NCBI GenBank assembly: GCA_964445255.1
Contig: CAYUKM010000099.1
Coordinates: 1-11,168 of the forward strand
Source: SHLQ01 sp964445255
GTDB lineage: Bacteria > Actinomycetota > Acidimicrobiia > Acidimicrobiales > SHLQ01
Direction: 5' to 3'
Length of the DNA: 11,168 nucleotides
Shown here: piece by piece, positions 1 to 6,969 of the stretch
Position numbering within the stretch: the stretch's first letter is position 1
Layout of the letters: every line of letters starts with the position of its first letter
Made by a program: the position numbers and the translations under genes
The notes under the pieces: generated by a model
Database searches by the model: none
Told to the model about the DNA's origin: nothing
Seen by the model: the letters and a program-made list of their open reading frames with translations, nothing else

Positions 1-163
1 CGCGCTCCATCTTGCGGATCATCTCAGACACCGCTGGACGAGAGACTTCGAGGCGCTCGGCGATGCGCGCCTGCTTGACGTCGAGTCCGTCCTCGGCGAG
101 TTCGAAGATCGTCTCGCAATACTCTTCGAACGCCGGGTGATACTCCGGAGCTTGGTACGCCAT
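1..163 (-). CDS. DtxR/MntR-family metal-dependent transcriptional regulator (N-terminal part)
   Basis: Only the first 54 codons are in the window; the rest lies beyond base 1. The visible protein opens with a helix (YHPAFEEYCETIFELAEDG) followed by a winged helix-turn-helix with the recognition segment RIAERLEVSRPAVSEMIRK at about residues 34-52. This arrangement is typical of the DtxR/IdeR/MntR family, which binds DNA when loaded with Fe2+ or Mn2+ and represses metal uptake genes. The metal ligands and dimerisation domain are outside the window, so iron and manganese specificity cannot be separated. The ATG at 163 is chosen because a TATGAT box lies exactly six bases upstream, fitting a leaderless transcript, and no Shine-Dalgarno sequence is visible. 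The gene diverges from the fused pab gene across 50 bases. Family assignment is firm; the regulated genes are unknown. Confidence 0.85.
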   Translation of the reverse strand, partial: MAYQAPEYHPAFEEYCETIFELAEDGLDVKQARIAERLEVSRPAVSEMIRKMER

Positions 164-169
164 GGCTAC

Positions 170-175
170 ATCATA
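170..175 (-). promoter_or_regulatory. -10 box for the DtxR-family gene (leaderless)
   Basis: On the minus strand the hexamer TATGAT ends six bases before the ATG at 163. This is the spacing expected when transcription begins at the start codon itself. No convincing -35 box is visible. Confidence 0.6.
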
Positions 176-201
176 TCGTTCCTGGTGCTCGCGGGTCTCG
201 C

Positions 202-207
202 TACATT
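202..207 (+). promoter_or_regulatory. -10 box for pabBC (leaderless)
   Basis: TACATT fits TANNNT and ends six bases before the GTG at 214, so the transcript probably begins at the start codon. A weak TTCCTG at 179-184 sits 17 bases upstream and could act as a -35 element, but the match is poor. Confidence 0.55.
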
Positions 208-213
208 GGCCTC

Positions 214-1944
214 GTGGTCTCTCGCGCTTCGCTCTCTCACGCCCTTGTGCGCCACGGCAGCTCCCGCGATTGGCTCGATTTTTCGATGCCCACGGGAGGA
301 CGGACCGTCTGGGAGCTCAGCGACGTGCTTGCGGCGTTCGCTCAGGCAGAGCAGGCCGCCAAGGACGGCTCGTGGGTGGTGGGAATGCTCAGCTACGACG
401 CCGGGCCCGCATTCGATCCAGCCGTGGTATCGCAGCGTGACCCGGAAACTCCCCTCGTCGCGTTTGGGGTCTTTGACGACCCTCAACAAAGCAATGGACC
501 CGAGGTCGCACCCTTCGAGATCAGCGAATGGGAACCCGACCAGGACTTCGAGCATTACCGCACAGCGATCGACGCGGTGCGTGAACACATTCGTTCGGGC
601 GAGACCTATCAGGTGAATTACACCATGCGCCGACATGCCTCGTTCTGGGGAAGCGCAGAGGGGCTCTTCGCCGCACTCTCACGTGCTCAGAACGCAAAGC
701 ACGATGCCTTCTTGCATTTCGGCTCGCATGCCTTGTGCAGTGCCTCACCGGAGCTCTTCTTCACCCGCGACGGCAACCGACTGCTCTCCCGACCAATGAA
801 GGGCACCCGACCTCGACACTTTGATCCGGAGACCGATGCCGCAATCGCCGAGGAGCTGACGACGAGCCTCAAAGACCGGGCCGAGAACGTCATGATCGTC
901 GACATGGTCCGCAACGACCTCGGCCGCGTCGCCGACGTGGGAACCGTGGCCGTGCCAAGGCTGCTCGAGATCGAGCACTACCCCACCGTGCACACCATGA
1001 CCTCTACCGTCGTTGCTGAAAGCAGCGCCAACTTGGTCGACACCCTGCGATCGCTCTACCCGGTGGCGTCGATCACCGGCGCTCCGAAGTACCGAACCAC
1101 CGAGATCATCGCTGATCTCGAAGCCTCACCGCGTGGCGCCTACTGCGGGTCGGTGTTCGTGCTCTCGCCCGATGGCCGGTGGGAGTTCAACGTCGTCATC
1201 CGTAGCGTCTGGCTCGATCTTGACAACGGACGCGGCACCTACGGCGTGGGCGGCGGCATCGTGTGGGATTCTGAGGCCGGGAACGAATGGGAAGAAGCCG
1301 AGCACAAGTCCCGTGTCCTCGCCCGCGCTGGCAAGCCGCTATCACTTCTCGAAACGATGGCCTGGACGCCCGACGGTGGCGTGTCCCTACGTCAACGCCA
1401 TATCAATCGCCTGCTAAGCGCCGGTGACCACTTCGGCATCCATGTCGACATGGATGAAGTGATGGGCCTACTCAACACCGTCCGCTCGGACACCCCCGTC
1501 AAACTCCGACTGCTCATCGACGCTGCTGGCGAAGCGACGTTAGAAGTCGGCGCAATGCCCGCCGAAGACGGCGAACCACGATCACTGCCCATCGACACCG
1601 AACCGACCGACCCCTACGACGAGTTCCTCGTCTTCAAGACCACCATTCGCGGCCGCTACGAGGACGCCATGGCGCGCTTCCCTGACGCGCCCGACGTGAT
1701 CCTCTGGAACCGGCGTGGCGAACTGACCGAAACGTGCATCGCGAACCTCGTGCTCGAACTCGACGAGGAACTGGTTACTCCACATCACCAGAGCGGCCTT
1801 CTCCCCGGAACCCTGCGTGAAGAACTCATCGAACGCAACCAAATCATCGAACGAGTCCTGACCCTCGACGACCTGAGAGCAGCCAGCCGCGTCTGGACCA
1901 TCAACTCCGTCCGCGGCTGGGACGAGGTATTCCCTCAGCCCTAG
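214..1944 (+). CDS. pabB: Fused aminodeoxychorismate synthase component I / aminodeoxychorismate lyase
   Basis: This 576-residue protein joins two steps of p-aminobenzoate synthesis for folate. The chorismate-binding half spans about residues 100-370. It carries PMKGTRPR with the conserved lysine K196, the DMVRNDLGRV segment, and ITGAPK at 287-292, all typical of PabB and anthranilate synthase component I. The C-terminal half (about 378-576) is a class IV aminotransferase fold. K475 in FKTTIRGRYE is the expected PLP lysine, and E506 lies in LTETCIANL. The fusion favours PabB over TrpE, because PabC is the class IV lyase that follows PabB in the pathway. The glutaminase subunit PabA is not in the window. 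The GTG start at 214 is supported by the -10 box six bases upstream; the next in-frame ATG, at 286, would trim 24 residues. The stop codon lies inside a short repeat. Cytoplasmic. Confidence 0.9.
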   Translation: MVSRASLSHALVRHGSSRDWLDFSMPTGGRTVWELSDVLAAFAQAEQAAKDGSWVVGMLSYDAGPAFDPAVVSQRDPETPLVAFGVFDDPQQSNGPEVAPFEISEWEPDQDFEHYRTAIDAVREHIRSGETYQVNYTMRRHASFWGSAEGLFAALSRAQNAKHDAFLHFGSHALCSASPELFFTRDGNRLLSRPMKGTRPRHFDPETDAAIAEELTTSLKDRAENVMIVDMVRNDLGRVADVGTVAVPRLLEIEHYPTVHTMTSTVVAESSANLVDTLRSLYPVASITGAPKYRTTEIIADLEASPRGAYCGSVFVLSPDGRWEFNVVIRSVWLDLDNGRGTYGVGGGIVWDSEAGNEWEEAEHKSRVLARAGKPLSLLETMAWTPDGGVSLRQRHINRLLSAGDHFGIHVDMDEVMGLLNTVRSDTPVKLRLLIDAAGEATLEVGAMPAEDGEPRSLPIDTEPTDPYDEFLVFKTTIRGRYEDAMARFPDAPDVILWNRRGELTETCIANLVLELDEELVTPHHQSGLLPGTLREELIERNQIIERVLTLDDLRAASRVWTINSVRGWDEVFPQP

Positions 1945-1987
1945 CGGGCTTCGGGAAAGTGGGCCGAGCCCTAGCGGCTTCGGGAAA
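1937..1987. repeat. Tandem hairpin-forming repeat between convergent genes
   Basis: Two near-identical units lie 30 bases apart, at 1937-1958 and 1967-1987. Each reads approximately AGCCCTAGCGG(G)CTTCGGGAAA; one G is missing from the second. Unit 1 can fold as AGCCC-TAGC-GGGCT, and unit 2 as a weaker AGCC-CTAGC-GGCT. The pabBC stop codon (TAG, 1942-1944) is inside unit 1. The position between convergent genes suggests a bidirectional terminator or RNA-end structure, but no T-run follows either hairpin, so the function is uncertain. Confidence 0.5.
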
Positions 1988-2000
1988 CCACACCAGGTGA

Positions 2001-3209
2001 TCAGAAGCGGCGAAGGAACACTCCCGAGCGGGGCTTAGGAGTTACGTAGGTCGACTTTGGTGGCATGTCGAGACCGGCGTCGGCGACGGCGAAGACCTCG
2101 GCGGGAGTGACCGGCCGCAGCACAAAGAGTAATTCGTTATCTATCGCTGCCTCAGCCAACGCTGCTCGATCAGCGCCTTCCAGAAAGTACTTGAGCCGCC
2201 CGGCAGCATGCTCAGGGTCGATGCCAAGTACGGGGCCTATGACGTTGCGCTGGAGGCGCACGGGGGCAATCGCATCCAGTGGCGAATCGGACTCTGGAGA
2301 GGGCAACGTTCCCGAATACCACTCGCCCTGAATGCACACACCTAATTGGCCATCTTCGGACGGTGGCTGAGTAACGAGCGCTGGATCGGGCTTCAGTTGC
2401 AGCACCTCGGTGAGATTTGTGAGGACAGCATCGAAGTCGGTGTCTGCTGGCATTCGCACCCGACGGTGAAACGGCTCGATGTTCACGCGGTCGTCGGAGA
2501 ACAGCACGCAGAGCATGTGACTGGCCCCGGCCGAGTCCGTGCGCTCGGCCAATCGGCCCGCAGCGGCCGCCCGATGGTGCCCGTCCATGATGTAGAGATC
2601 GTGTGGCGCGAAGCCAGCGGTCAGGGCGGCACAGTCGCTTGGGTCCGAAACCACCCACACGGCTTGCTCGAGGCCATCACCGGAGGTGAACGAAAGGATA
2701 GGCTCAGTTCGATCCAAGATGTCATCGAGGGTTGCCCGCACCAGTGGCACCGCTCGATAGCCGAGGGCAATCGGCGACGATTGCACCTCCAGGCGCTCAA
2801 AATGGTTCGACAAGTGCTCAGCACGAGCCGACCGCACCTTTTCATGGCGCTTCACACGCCCATCGAGATACGCCGCGGTTTCGACCAAACCAACAACACC
2901 CAACTGCACATGATCGTTGCGGATCAGTCGGTACAAGAAGAAGGACGGCTCGTCGTGTTGTTCGAAGGCACCGAGCGCGCAAATTCGCTCCAGCGCCTCC
3001 GCACCGAGTTCGATCAGCTCATCCAACTCGCTGTCATCGTCAGGCCCGCCGTCCCCAGGCGATCGGGTGACCAGCGTGTAGCTCTCGGGGTGGGTATCCA
3101 AATACGCCCGCCGTTGGTCCCGCGACATCGAGTCGAACGCCGGTGCGGGAACCCGCCGAACAAACTCTGGACGGATCACCGATCCAACAAACGGGGTGAA
3201 CGCAACCAT
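2001..3209 (-). CDS. DUF1015 family protein
   Basis: A 402-residue protein of the widespread DUF1015 family, whose biochemical function I cannot state. Family hallmarks are visible in order: an N-terminal PAPAFDSMSRDQRRAYL segment (about 21-37), RHEKVRSAR at 121-129, SSPIALGYR at 144-152, the signature DGHHRAAAA at 209-217, and EPFHRRV at 245-251. The length is normal and no signal peptide or membrane segment is apparent, so it is probably cytoplasmic. Its ATG shares one base with the serA stop codon (TAATG at 3211-3207), implying co-transcription and translational coupling with serA. From general knowledge, DUF1015 genes often sit beside serA or serC, which points to a role linked to serine or phosphoserine metabolism. 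That role is inference from context. The histidine-rich DGHHR motif suggests a catalytic or ligand-binding site. Confidence 0.85.
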   Translation of the reverse strand: MVAFTPFVGSVIRPEFVRRVPAPAFDSMSRDQRRAYLDTHPESYTLVTRSPGDGGPDDDSELDELIELGAEALERICALGAFEQHDEPSFFLYRLIRNDHVQLGVVGLVETAAYLDGRVKRHEKVRSARAEHLSNHFERLEVQSSPIALGYRAVPLVRATLDDILDRTEPILSFTSGDGLEQAVWVVSDPSDCAALTAGFAPHDLYIMDGHHRAAAAGRLAERTDSAGASHMLCVLFSDDRVNIEPFHRRVRMPADTDFDAVLTNLTEVLQLKPDPALVTQPPSEDGQLGVCIQGEWYSGTLPSPESDSPLDAIAPVRLQRNVIGPVLGIDPEHAAGRLKYFLEGADRAALAEAAIDNELLFVLRPVTPAEVFAVADAGLDMPPKSTYVTPKPRSGVFLRRF

Positions 3210-4429
3210 TACCCAACCCCCAGGTCCGCAGCAGACACATCGAGGATGTCAGCGTCCGAGCGCAACGTCTCCAAAAGCTCGGCGCTCGGCACCCTGTCGA
3301 CGTTGATCGACGCCACCGCGGCAACGCCGCCAACGAAGATCTCATTGTCCATCTGCGATACGTTCAGCCCCGCCTCCCGCAAACTGTCAAAGATCTTGGC
3401 GAGGACCCCGACCCTGTCGAGGTGGCGAACGGTCAGAATCGCCGCACCACTCGATTCGCGTTCGAGGTTTACGCAGTTCTCGATGTGTCCTTGGGCGTAC
3501 GCGGTAATGACCGCAATCGTGCCCTCTGCGACAGCGTGTTGTGCTTGGGCGGTCGAAGCGCCGATGTGGTGTGTGCCGACGACGTTGGGATGCGTTGCTA
3601 ACCGAGAGGACCACTCTCCCTCCTTGCTCGATGGCTCGTCGGGCCATACGTCAAGCCCAGCGCGAATCCCTCGGGTATCCATGGCTGTGAGGAGCGCCGC
3701 TTCATCGACGACCTCGCCTCGCGACGTGTTGAGCAAGATCGAACGGTCTTGCATTTTCGACAGAAAGTCGCCGTCCACCATGGCGACCGTGTCAGGCGAT
3801 TTCGGCACATGAATCGACACCACGTCAGCGGCACCGAGCAAGGTGTCCAAGTCATCGACCAGGCTGACACCGGCCGATCGAATGCGCCGAAGCGAACGCG
3901 GAGCCCTCTCCGGCTTTCGAAGCGCGCTAACCGACATCCCAAACGCCTGTGCACGTTCGGCCAACGCGAAGCCCACATCCCCCAGCCCAACAATCGCTAG
4001 AGATTTGCCATAGATGCCATCAGCCGCGCTGTACCGACCTTTGTTCCATCGGCCATTGGCGAAATCGGCCATGCCGGCAGGAATGTGCCGATCGATAGCT
4101 AGCAACAAACCCATGGCCAGCTCGGCCACAGCGATCGCGTTCTGACCTGGGACGTTGCTGACGTAGACACCAGCCGCCGATGCGGCCACCTTGTCGACGT
4201 TGTCCGTACCGGCACCGGCCCGCACGACAAGACCCAAAGCGTCAGAGGATGCGATCGCTTCCTCAGTCACTTTGGTGGAGCGAACGACCAACACTTCAGG
4301 ATCGAGTTGGGCTAACCGCTCTGGGAGGGTCTCCGCTGTCAGATCGGGCTCAATGAACACCTCGTGGCCGCCGTCGATCAACGGCTCGCACAACTCGGTG
4401 GCCAACGCATCAGCACACAGAATTCTCAT
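3209..4429 (-). CDS. serA: D-3-phosphoglycerate dehydrogenase with C-terminal ACT domain
   Basis: This 406-residue enzyme of the D-2-hydroxyacid dehydrogenase family oxidises 3-phosphoglycerate to 3-phosphohydroxypyruvate with NAD+, the first step of serine synthesis. The NAD-binding loop GLGDVG is at 148-153. The catalytic triad is complete: R237 in NTSRGEVVDE, E265 in DVWPDEP, and H288 in THHIGAS, with spacing like that of E. coli SerA (R240/E269/H292). A C-terminal ACT domain (about 331-403, beginning with ILTVRHLDRVGVLAKIF) is the usual site of serine feedback. The protein lacks the extra intervening domain of the long mycobacterial-type SerA. The ATG at 4429 has a purine-rich ribosome site seven bases upstream. 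serA heads a two-gene unit with the DUF1015 gene. The ABC permease gene upstream, on the same strand, is 78 bases away, and that gap appears to carry a separate promoter. Confidence 0.9.
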   Translation of the reverse strand: MRILCADALATELCEPLIDGGHEVFIEPDLTAETLPERLAQLDPEVLVVRSTKVTEEAIASSDALGLVVRAGAGTDNVDKVAASAAGVYVSNVPGQNAIAVAELAMGLLLAIDRHIPAGMADFANGRWNKGRYSAADGIYGKSLAIVGLGDVGFALAERAQAFGMSVSALRKPERAPRSLRRIRSAGVSLVDDLDTLLGAADVVSIHVPKSPDTVAMVDGDFLSKMQDRSILLNTSRGEVVDEAALLTAMDTRGIRAGLDVWPDEPSSKEGEWSSRLATHPNVVGTHHIGASTAQAQHAVAEGTIAVITAYAQGHIENCVNLERESSGAAILTVRHLDRVGVLAKIFDSLREAGLNVSQMDNEIFVGGVAAVASINVDRVPSAELLETLRSDADILDVSAADLGVG

Positions 4430-4454
4430 TTGTTATCTCTTTCTCGATGCTCAT
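4410..4454 (-). other. Tiny reading frame overlapping the serA start
   Basis: An ATG at 4454 opens a 14-codon frame (MSIEKEITNENSVC) that ends in TGA at 4410 and overlaps the start of serA in another frame. The ATG lies six bases after the candidate -10 box TATATG, the same geometry as the leaderless genes here. It has only two serine codons, so it does not look like a classic serine attenuator peptide. It may be chance. Confidence 0.2.
4437..4445 (-). promoter_or_regulatory. serA ribosome-binding site
   Basis: The minus-strand sequence GAGAAAGAG ends seven bases before the ATG at 4429. It is a purine-rich, imperfect Shine-Dalgarno match that supports this start. Confidence 0.45.
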
Positions 4455-4460
4455 GGCGGC

Positions 4461-4466
4461 CATATA
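4461..4466 (-). promoter_or_regulatory. Candidate -10 box for serA
   Basis: TATATG on the minus strand would start transcription near 4454, giving serA a leader of about 25 bases. The last base is G rather than the preferred T, and no clear -35 box is present. Confidence 0.35.
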
Positions 4467-4479
4467 GGCGGACAGGAGG

Positions 4480-4512
4480 ATCGAATTCGATTACCTCATG
4501 GTAACCGTTACC
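4480..4512. promoter_or_regulatory. Pair of palindromes upstream of serA (possible operator)
   Basis: Two perfect palindromes lie close together: ATCGAATTCGAT (4480-4491) and GGTAACCGTTACC (4500-4512, one central base). The second overlaps the stop codon of the ABC permease gene (TAA at 4510-4508). A further GGTAAT half-site on the minus strand lies between them. They are 14-46 bases upstream of the candidate serA -10 box, a place where a repressor or activator could bind. No regulator is identified. Confidence 0.3.
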
Positions 4513-6097
4513 CCGGTGCCGCCGAAAGGGTCTGGTACAGCTCGGGCGTACTCATGGTCGCACGCCTTCCGGCGTGGCGCCCTACGAAATAGAAGAGACC
4601 GAGCCCATATACCAACGACAGCACCGCCGCGACCGAACCGAGAAGTGGTGAGACGAAGACCGACACAAGTCCGACCGGCACGGTTCCTACAGCAGCAAAC
4701 AGAACCGCTACGGCGATCGACACGCCTCGGATAATGCCGACAGCACATCCACCGGCGTTTCCCGCGCCCGCTGCGTTGGCACGCTCGGGAAGCGGGAAAG
4801 CGAAACGCACCGACACGTACATTCCAACGGATGCCATAGCCAAAAGTGCGGTTATGGCAATCGCGATTCCCGGGAACAAGAAGGCCCACCCGTTGCTAAC
4901 GGCTGCCAACACGATGGCTGCAAGAAAGACCAACGGAAGCCCGATCAATATCCGCGAAATCGCTTTACCGAAAAGGACTGGGGTGACATCGCCCAGGGCC
5001 AGCGCGTCAACCCCGAAGGATCGCCCATCTGCACCGAACATGTTCAGCGTGGTCATACCAAGACCGGCGCCGATGCCGACGGTAGAAAGAACCACTGCGG
5101 GTTCACCGTCTCGTATGGCTTCGACCGCAGGTAGAGCGGTGATAAATACGAGCGGTAGGAAAGCCACCATTTCGAGAAACTCTCGCGGGTCTCGTCGGAG
5201 CTGGCGCAGCGAGCGAGACGCAGCGGCGATGACCGGCGATCGTCCAAGCGGCTGAAGAACCTTTGGAACCAGACCACCGTCGATCGCCGTCGCCTCAGTT
5301 GCGGCGGGTCGCGTGGTCAAGATCTGAGCCATCAGCCGTCGCCACATCTCACCAAATACGACCGCCAAAGCGCCGCTAAGAGCCACGAAGATCGCAGCGC
5401 GAAGAATCCGACCCTCGATCGCCGAGGCGATCCCTTCGGGGCCCCAACCCCAGGGGAACCATCGGAGGATTTCTCGGGCGAAGGCTCGGCGCTCGAGCGT
5501 GATCTCGTCAGCGAGTGCGATTGCGAACTGTGGAACAAGTCCGGCAACCACCCCGATTCCACCGGCGAGGACCGCCGCAAACTCTCGGGCGCCGCGGCGA
5601 CGTACCAAGCTCGACATCAGCGCCAGGCCTAAACGGCCGGAGAGCACACAAACTAGGGTTGTTGACACTGCTCCGACAACGATCACCACCGCGGCAAAAA
5701 GGCTCGGGGCGTGAACGACGGTAGCGAGCGCTGCGATAGCAGTACCTGGAGCGAGCACCCCGACGAAGGCTGCGATCAAAAAGGCGATCGTCAATTGGCG
5801 GCTACTAACCGGGAAGATCGCAAACTTGCCCGGGTCGAGCACCGCTTCGCCGGAGCCCACCGCGATAGAGAAGGTCGCCCAGGCGACCGATACGGCTGTA
5901 AGTACCAACATGATCTGGACAGCGGTGTCTTGTGCGCCGCCCGTGCCGACGATGAAGACCACCGCCCCAATAGTCCCGACAACCCCGACGACTGCCCCGA
6001 TGCCATTGAGCAACGACGCCTTTCCTGCCTGACGGCCAAACGCCAACCGGGCCTTGATCCGTACCAGGATCCCGGTGAGCTCAGTTGTTGTCAGCAT
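4508..6097 (-). CDS. ABC-2-type exporter permease subunit
   Basis: This 529-residue, strongly hydrophobic protein has about twelve predicted membrane segments, roughly at 31-52, 59-82, 104-127, 131-153, 172-195, 231-249, 309-325, 335-352, 380-400, 405-428, 452-473 and 476-505. A basic cytoplasmic stretch (about 250-305) separates two six-helix halves. The motif LDPGKFAIFPVSSRQL (88-102 region) resembles a loop common in large ABC-2 permeases. The ATG at 6097 lies 17 bases inside the end of the ATPase gene, so the two are surely one transcription unit and translationally coupled. No Shine-Dalgarno sequence is visible, which fits coupling. The frame stays open upstream to 6301, but that extension reads antibiotically of no family: it is arginine/proline-rich and merely overlaps the ATPase gene. 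Substrate unknown; export of a lipid, drug or peptide is possible. Confidence 0.8.
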   Translation of the reverse strand: MLTTTELTGILVRIKARLAFGRQAGKASLLNGIGAVVGVVGTIGAVVFIVGTGGAQDTAVQIMLVLTAVSVAWATFSIAVGSGEAVLDPGKFAIFPVSSRQLTIAFLIAAFVGVLAPGTAIAALATVVHAPSLFAAVVIVVGAVSTTLVCVLSGRLGLALMSSLVRRRGAREFAAVLAGGIGVVAGLVPQFAIALADEITLERRAFAREILRWFPWGWGPEGIASAIEGRILRAAIFVALSGALAVVFGEMWRRLMAQILTTRPAATEATAIDGGLVPKVLQPLGRSPVIAAASRSLRQLRRDPREFLEMVAFLPLVFITALPAVEAIRDGEPAVVLSTVGIGAGLGMTTLNMFGADGRSFGVDALALGDVTPVLFGKAISRILIGLPLVFLAAIVLAAVSNGWAFLFPGIAIAITALLAMASVGMYVSVRFAFPLPERANAAGAGNAGGCAVGIIRGVSIAVAVLFAAVGTVPVGLVSVFVSPLLGSVAAVLSLVYGLGLFYFVGRHAGRRATMSTPELYQTLSAAPG

Positions 6098-6911
6098 CAG
6101 GTGGTGGAGGCGACAACGGCACTGCAGGGGCGGCGGCAGCACCTTGAGGCTTGCCGCCCAGCCACGAGAGGGTGGCGCCGTCGAGGCTCTCGGCCCCAAC
6201 CGCTCGAACAAAGGCATCCTCAAGCGAGCCTCCGGCGGTAACCGCGGCCATATCACCCGACGCCACGACGTTCCCTTGGTCGAGGATGGTGACGTGATCA
6301 CAGAGTGACTCGACAGTCGCCATCACATGACTCGAGAAAATGATCGTCGCTCCCCCAGCGACTATCTGGTCGAGCACGGTCCGGATGTGGCGGACTGACA
6401 CGGGGTCGACCGACTCAAAGGGCTCATCGAGGAACAAAACCCGCGGTGCGTGCAGCAATGCCGCGGCCAGCGAGATCTTCTTGCGCATGCCCTGACTGAA
6501 ATCGACGATGAGCTTGTGCGCGTCGTCGGTCATTCCGAGGACGTGCAATAGCTGCTCACTGCGCACGGCGACGTCGTCTGCGCTCAGCTGTCGCAGGCGT
6601 CCGACGTAGTCCAGCAACTCTCTTCCCGACAGGCGCTCGAACAGCAACAGTGTCTCGGGCACTACCCCGATTCGAGCCTTGACCGCTACAGGGTCTGCCC
6701 ACACCTCATGCCCATCGACCACGATCGAACCAGCGTCCGGGCGCAGGAGTCCCGTCACCATGGCCAGCGTCGTGCTCTTGCCAGCTCCATTCGGCCCCAG
6801 CAGTCCGTAAAAGGTGCCCGCCGGTACCGCTAGGTCGATCCCAGCGACCGCTGGAACCCCATCAAAGGATTTCCACAGGTTCTGAACCTGCAAGGCCCAC
6901 GATGCCGTCAT
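6081..6911 (-). CDS. ABC transporter ATP-binding protein
   Basis: A 276-residue nucleotide-binding subunit that powers the overlapping permease. All catalytic elements are visible: Walker A GPNGAGKST (39-47), signature FSQGM (138-142), Walker B VLFLDEP (158-164), D-loop SVDP (167-170) and switch H195 in IIFSSH. The Q-loop glutamine is replaced by glutamate (VVPE, 83-86), which is common in ABC-2 exporters of this type. A proline/alanine-rich tail (about 256-276) follows the fold. The ATG at 6911 has a TATGCT box six bases upstream, indicating a leaderless transcript. The bases just before the ATG (CAAAGG) are too close to serve as a ribosome site. The gene diverges from the dehydrogenase across 58 bases. 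The specificity of the exporter cannot be read from the sequence. Confidence 0.88.
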   Translation of the reverse strand: MTASWALQVQNLWKSFDGVPAVAGIDLAVPAGTFYGLLGPNGAGKSTTLAMVTGLLRPDAGSIVVDGHEVWADPVAVKARIGVVPETLLLFERLSGRELLDYVGRLRQLSADDVAVRSEQLLHVLGMTDDAHKLIVDFSQGMRKKISLAAALLHAPRVLFLDEPFESVDPVSVRHIRTVLDQIVAGGATIIFSSHVMATVESLCDHVTILDQGNVVASGDMAAVTAGGSLEDAFVRAVGAESLDGATLSWLGGKPQGAAAAPAVPLSPPPPDADNN

Positions 6912-6917
6912 CCTTTG

Positions 6918-6923
6918 AGCATA
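6918..6923 (-). promoter_or_regulatory. -10 box for the ABC exporter operon (leaderless)
   Basis: The minus-strand hexamer TATGCT ends six bases before the ATPase ATG at 6911, matching TANNNT and the leaderless spacing seen at other genes in this window. Confidence 0.55.
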
Positions 6924-6957
6924 TTGGTGCGAAATCGGTCCTTTGCTGATCGACGGC

Positions 6958-6963
6958 TACTCT
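6958..6963 (+). promoter_or_regulatory. -10 box for the alcohol dehydrogenase gene (leaderless)
   Basis: TACTCT ends six bases before the GTG at 6970. It decides the start: the earlier in-frame TTG at 6943 would place the promoter inside the gene. A -35 box is not apparent. Confidence 0.55.
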
Positions 6964-6969
6964 GTCGAC

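Noticed and set aside
2346..3812. A 488-codon plus-strand open frame
   Set aside because: It is antisense to the DUF1015 gene and serA, both of which show clear family motifs. The translated protein has no recognisable domain and reflects GC-rich codon bias.
6098..6301. N-terminal extension of the ABC permease
   Set aside because: This stretch overlaps the ATPase C-terminal coding region and is arginine/proline-rich and non-hydrophobic. The start at 6097 gives a normal permease.
6943..6969. Earlier TTG start for the dehydrogenase
   Set aside because: It would contain the -10 box TACTCT and adds residues absent from the usual family N-terminus.
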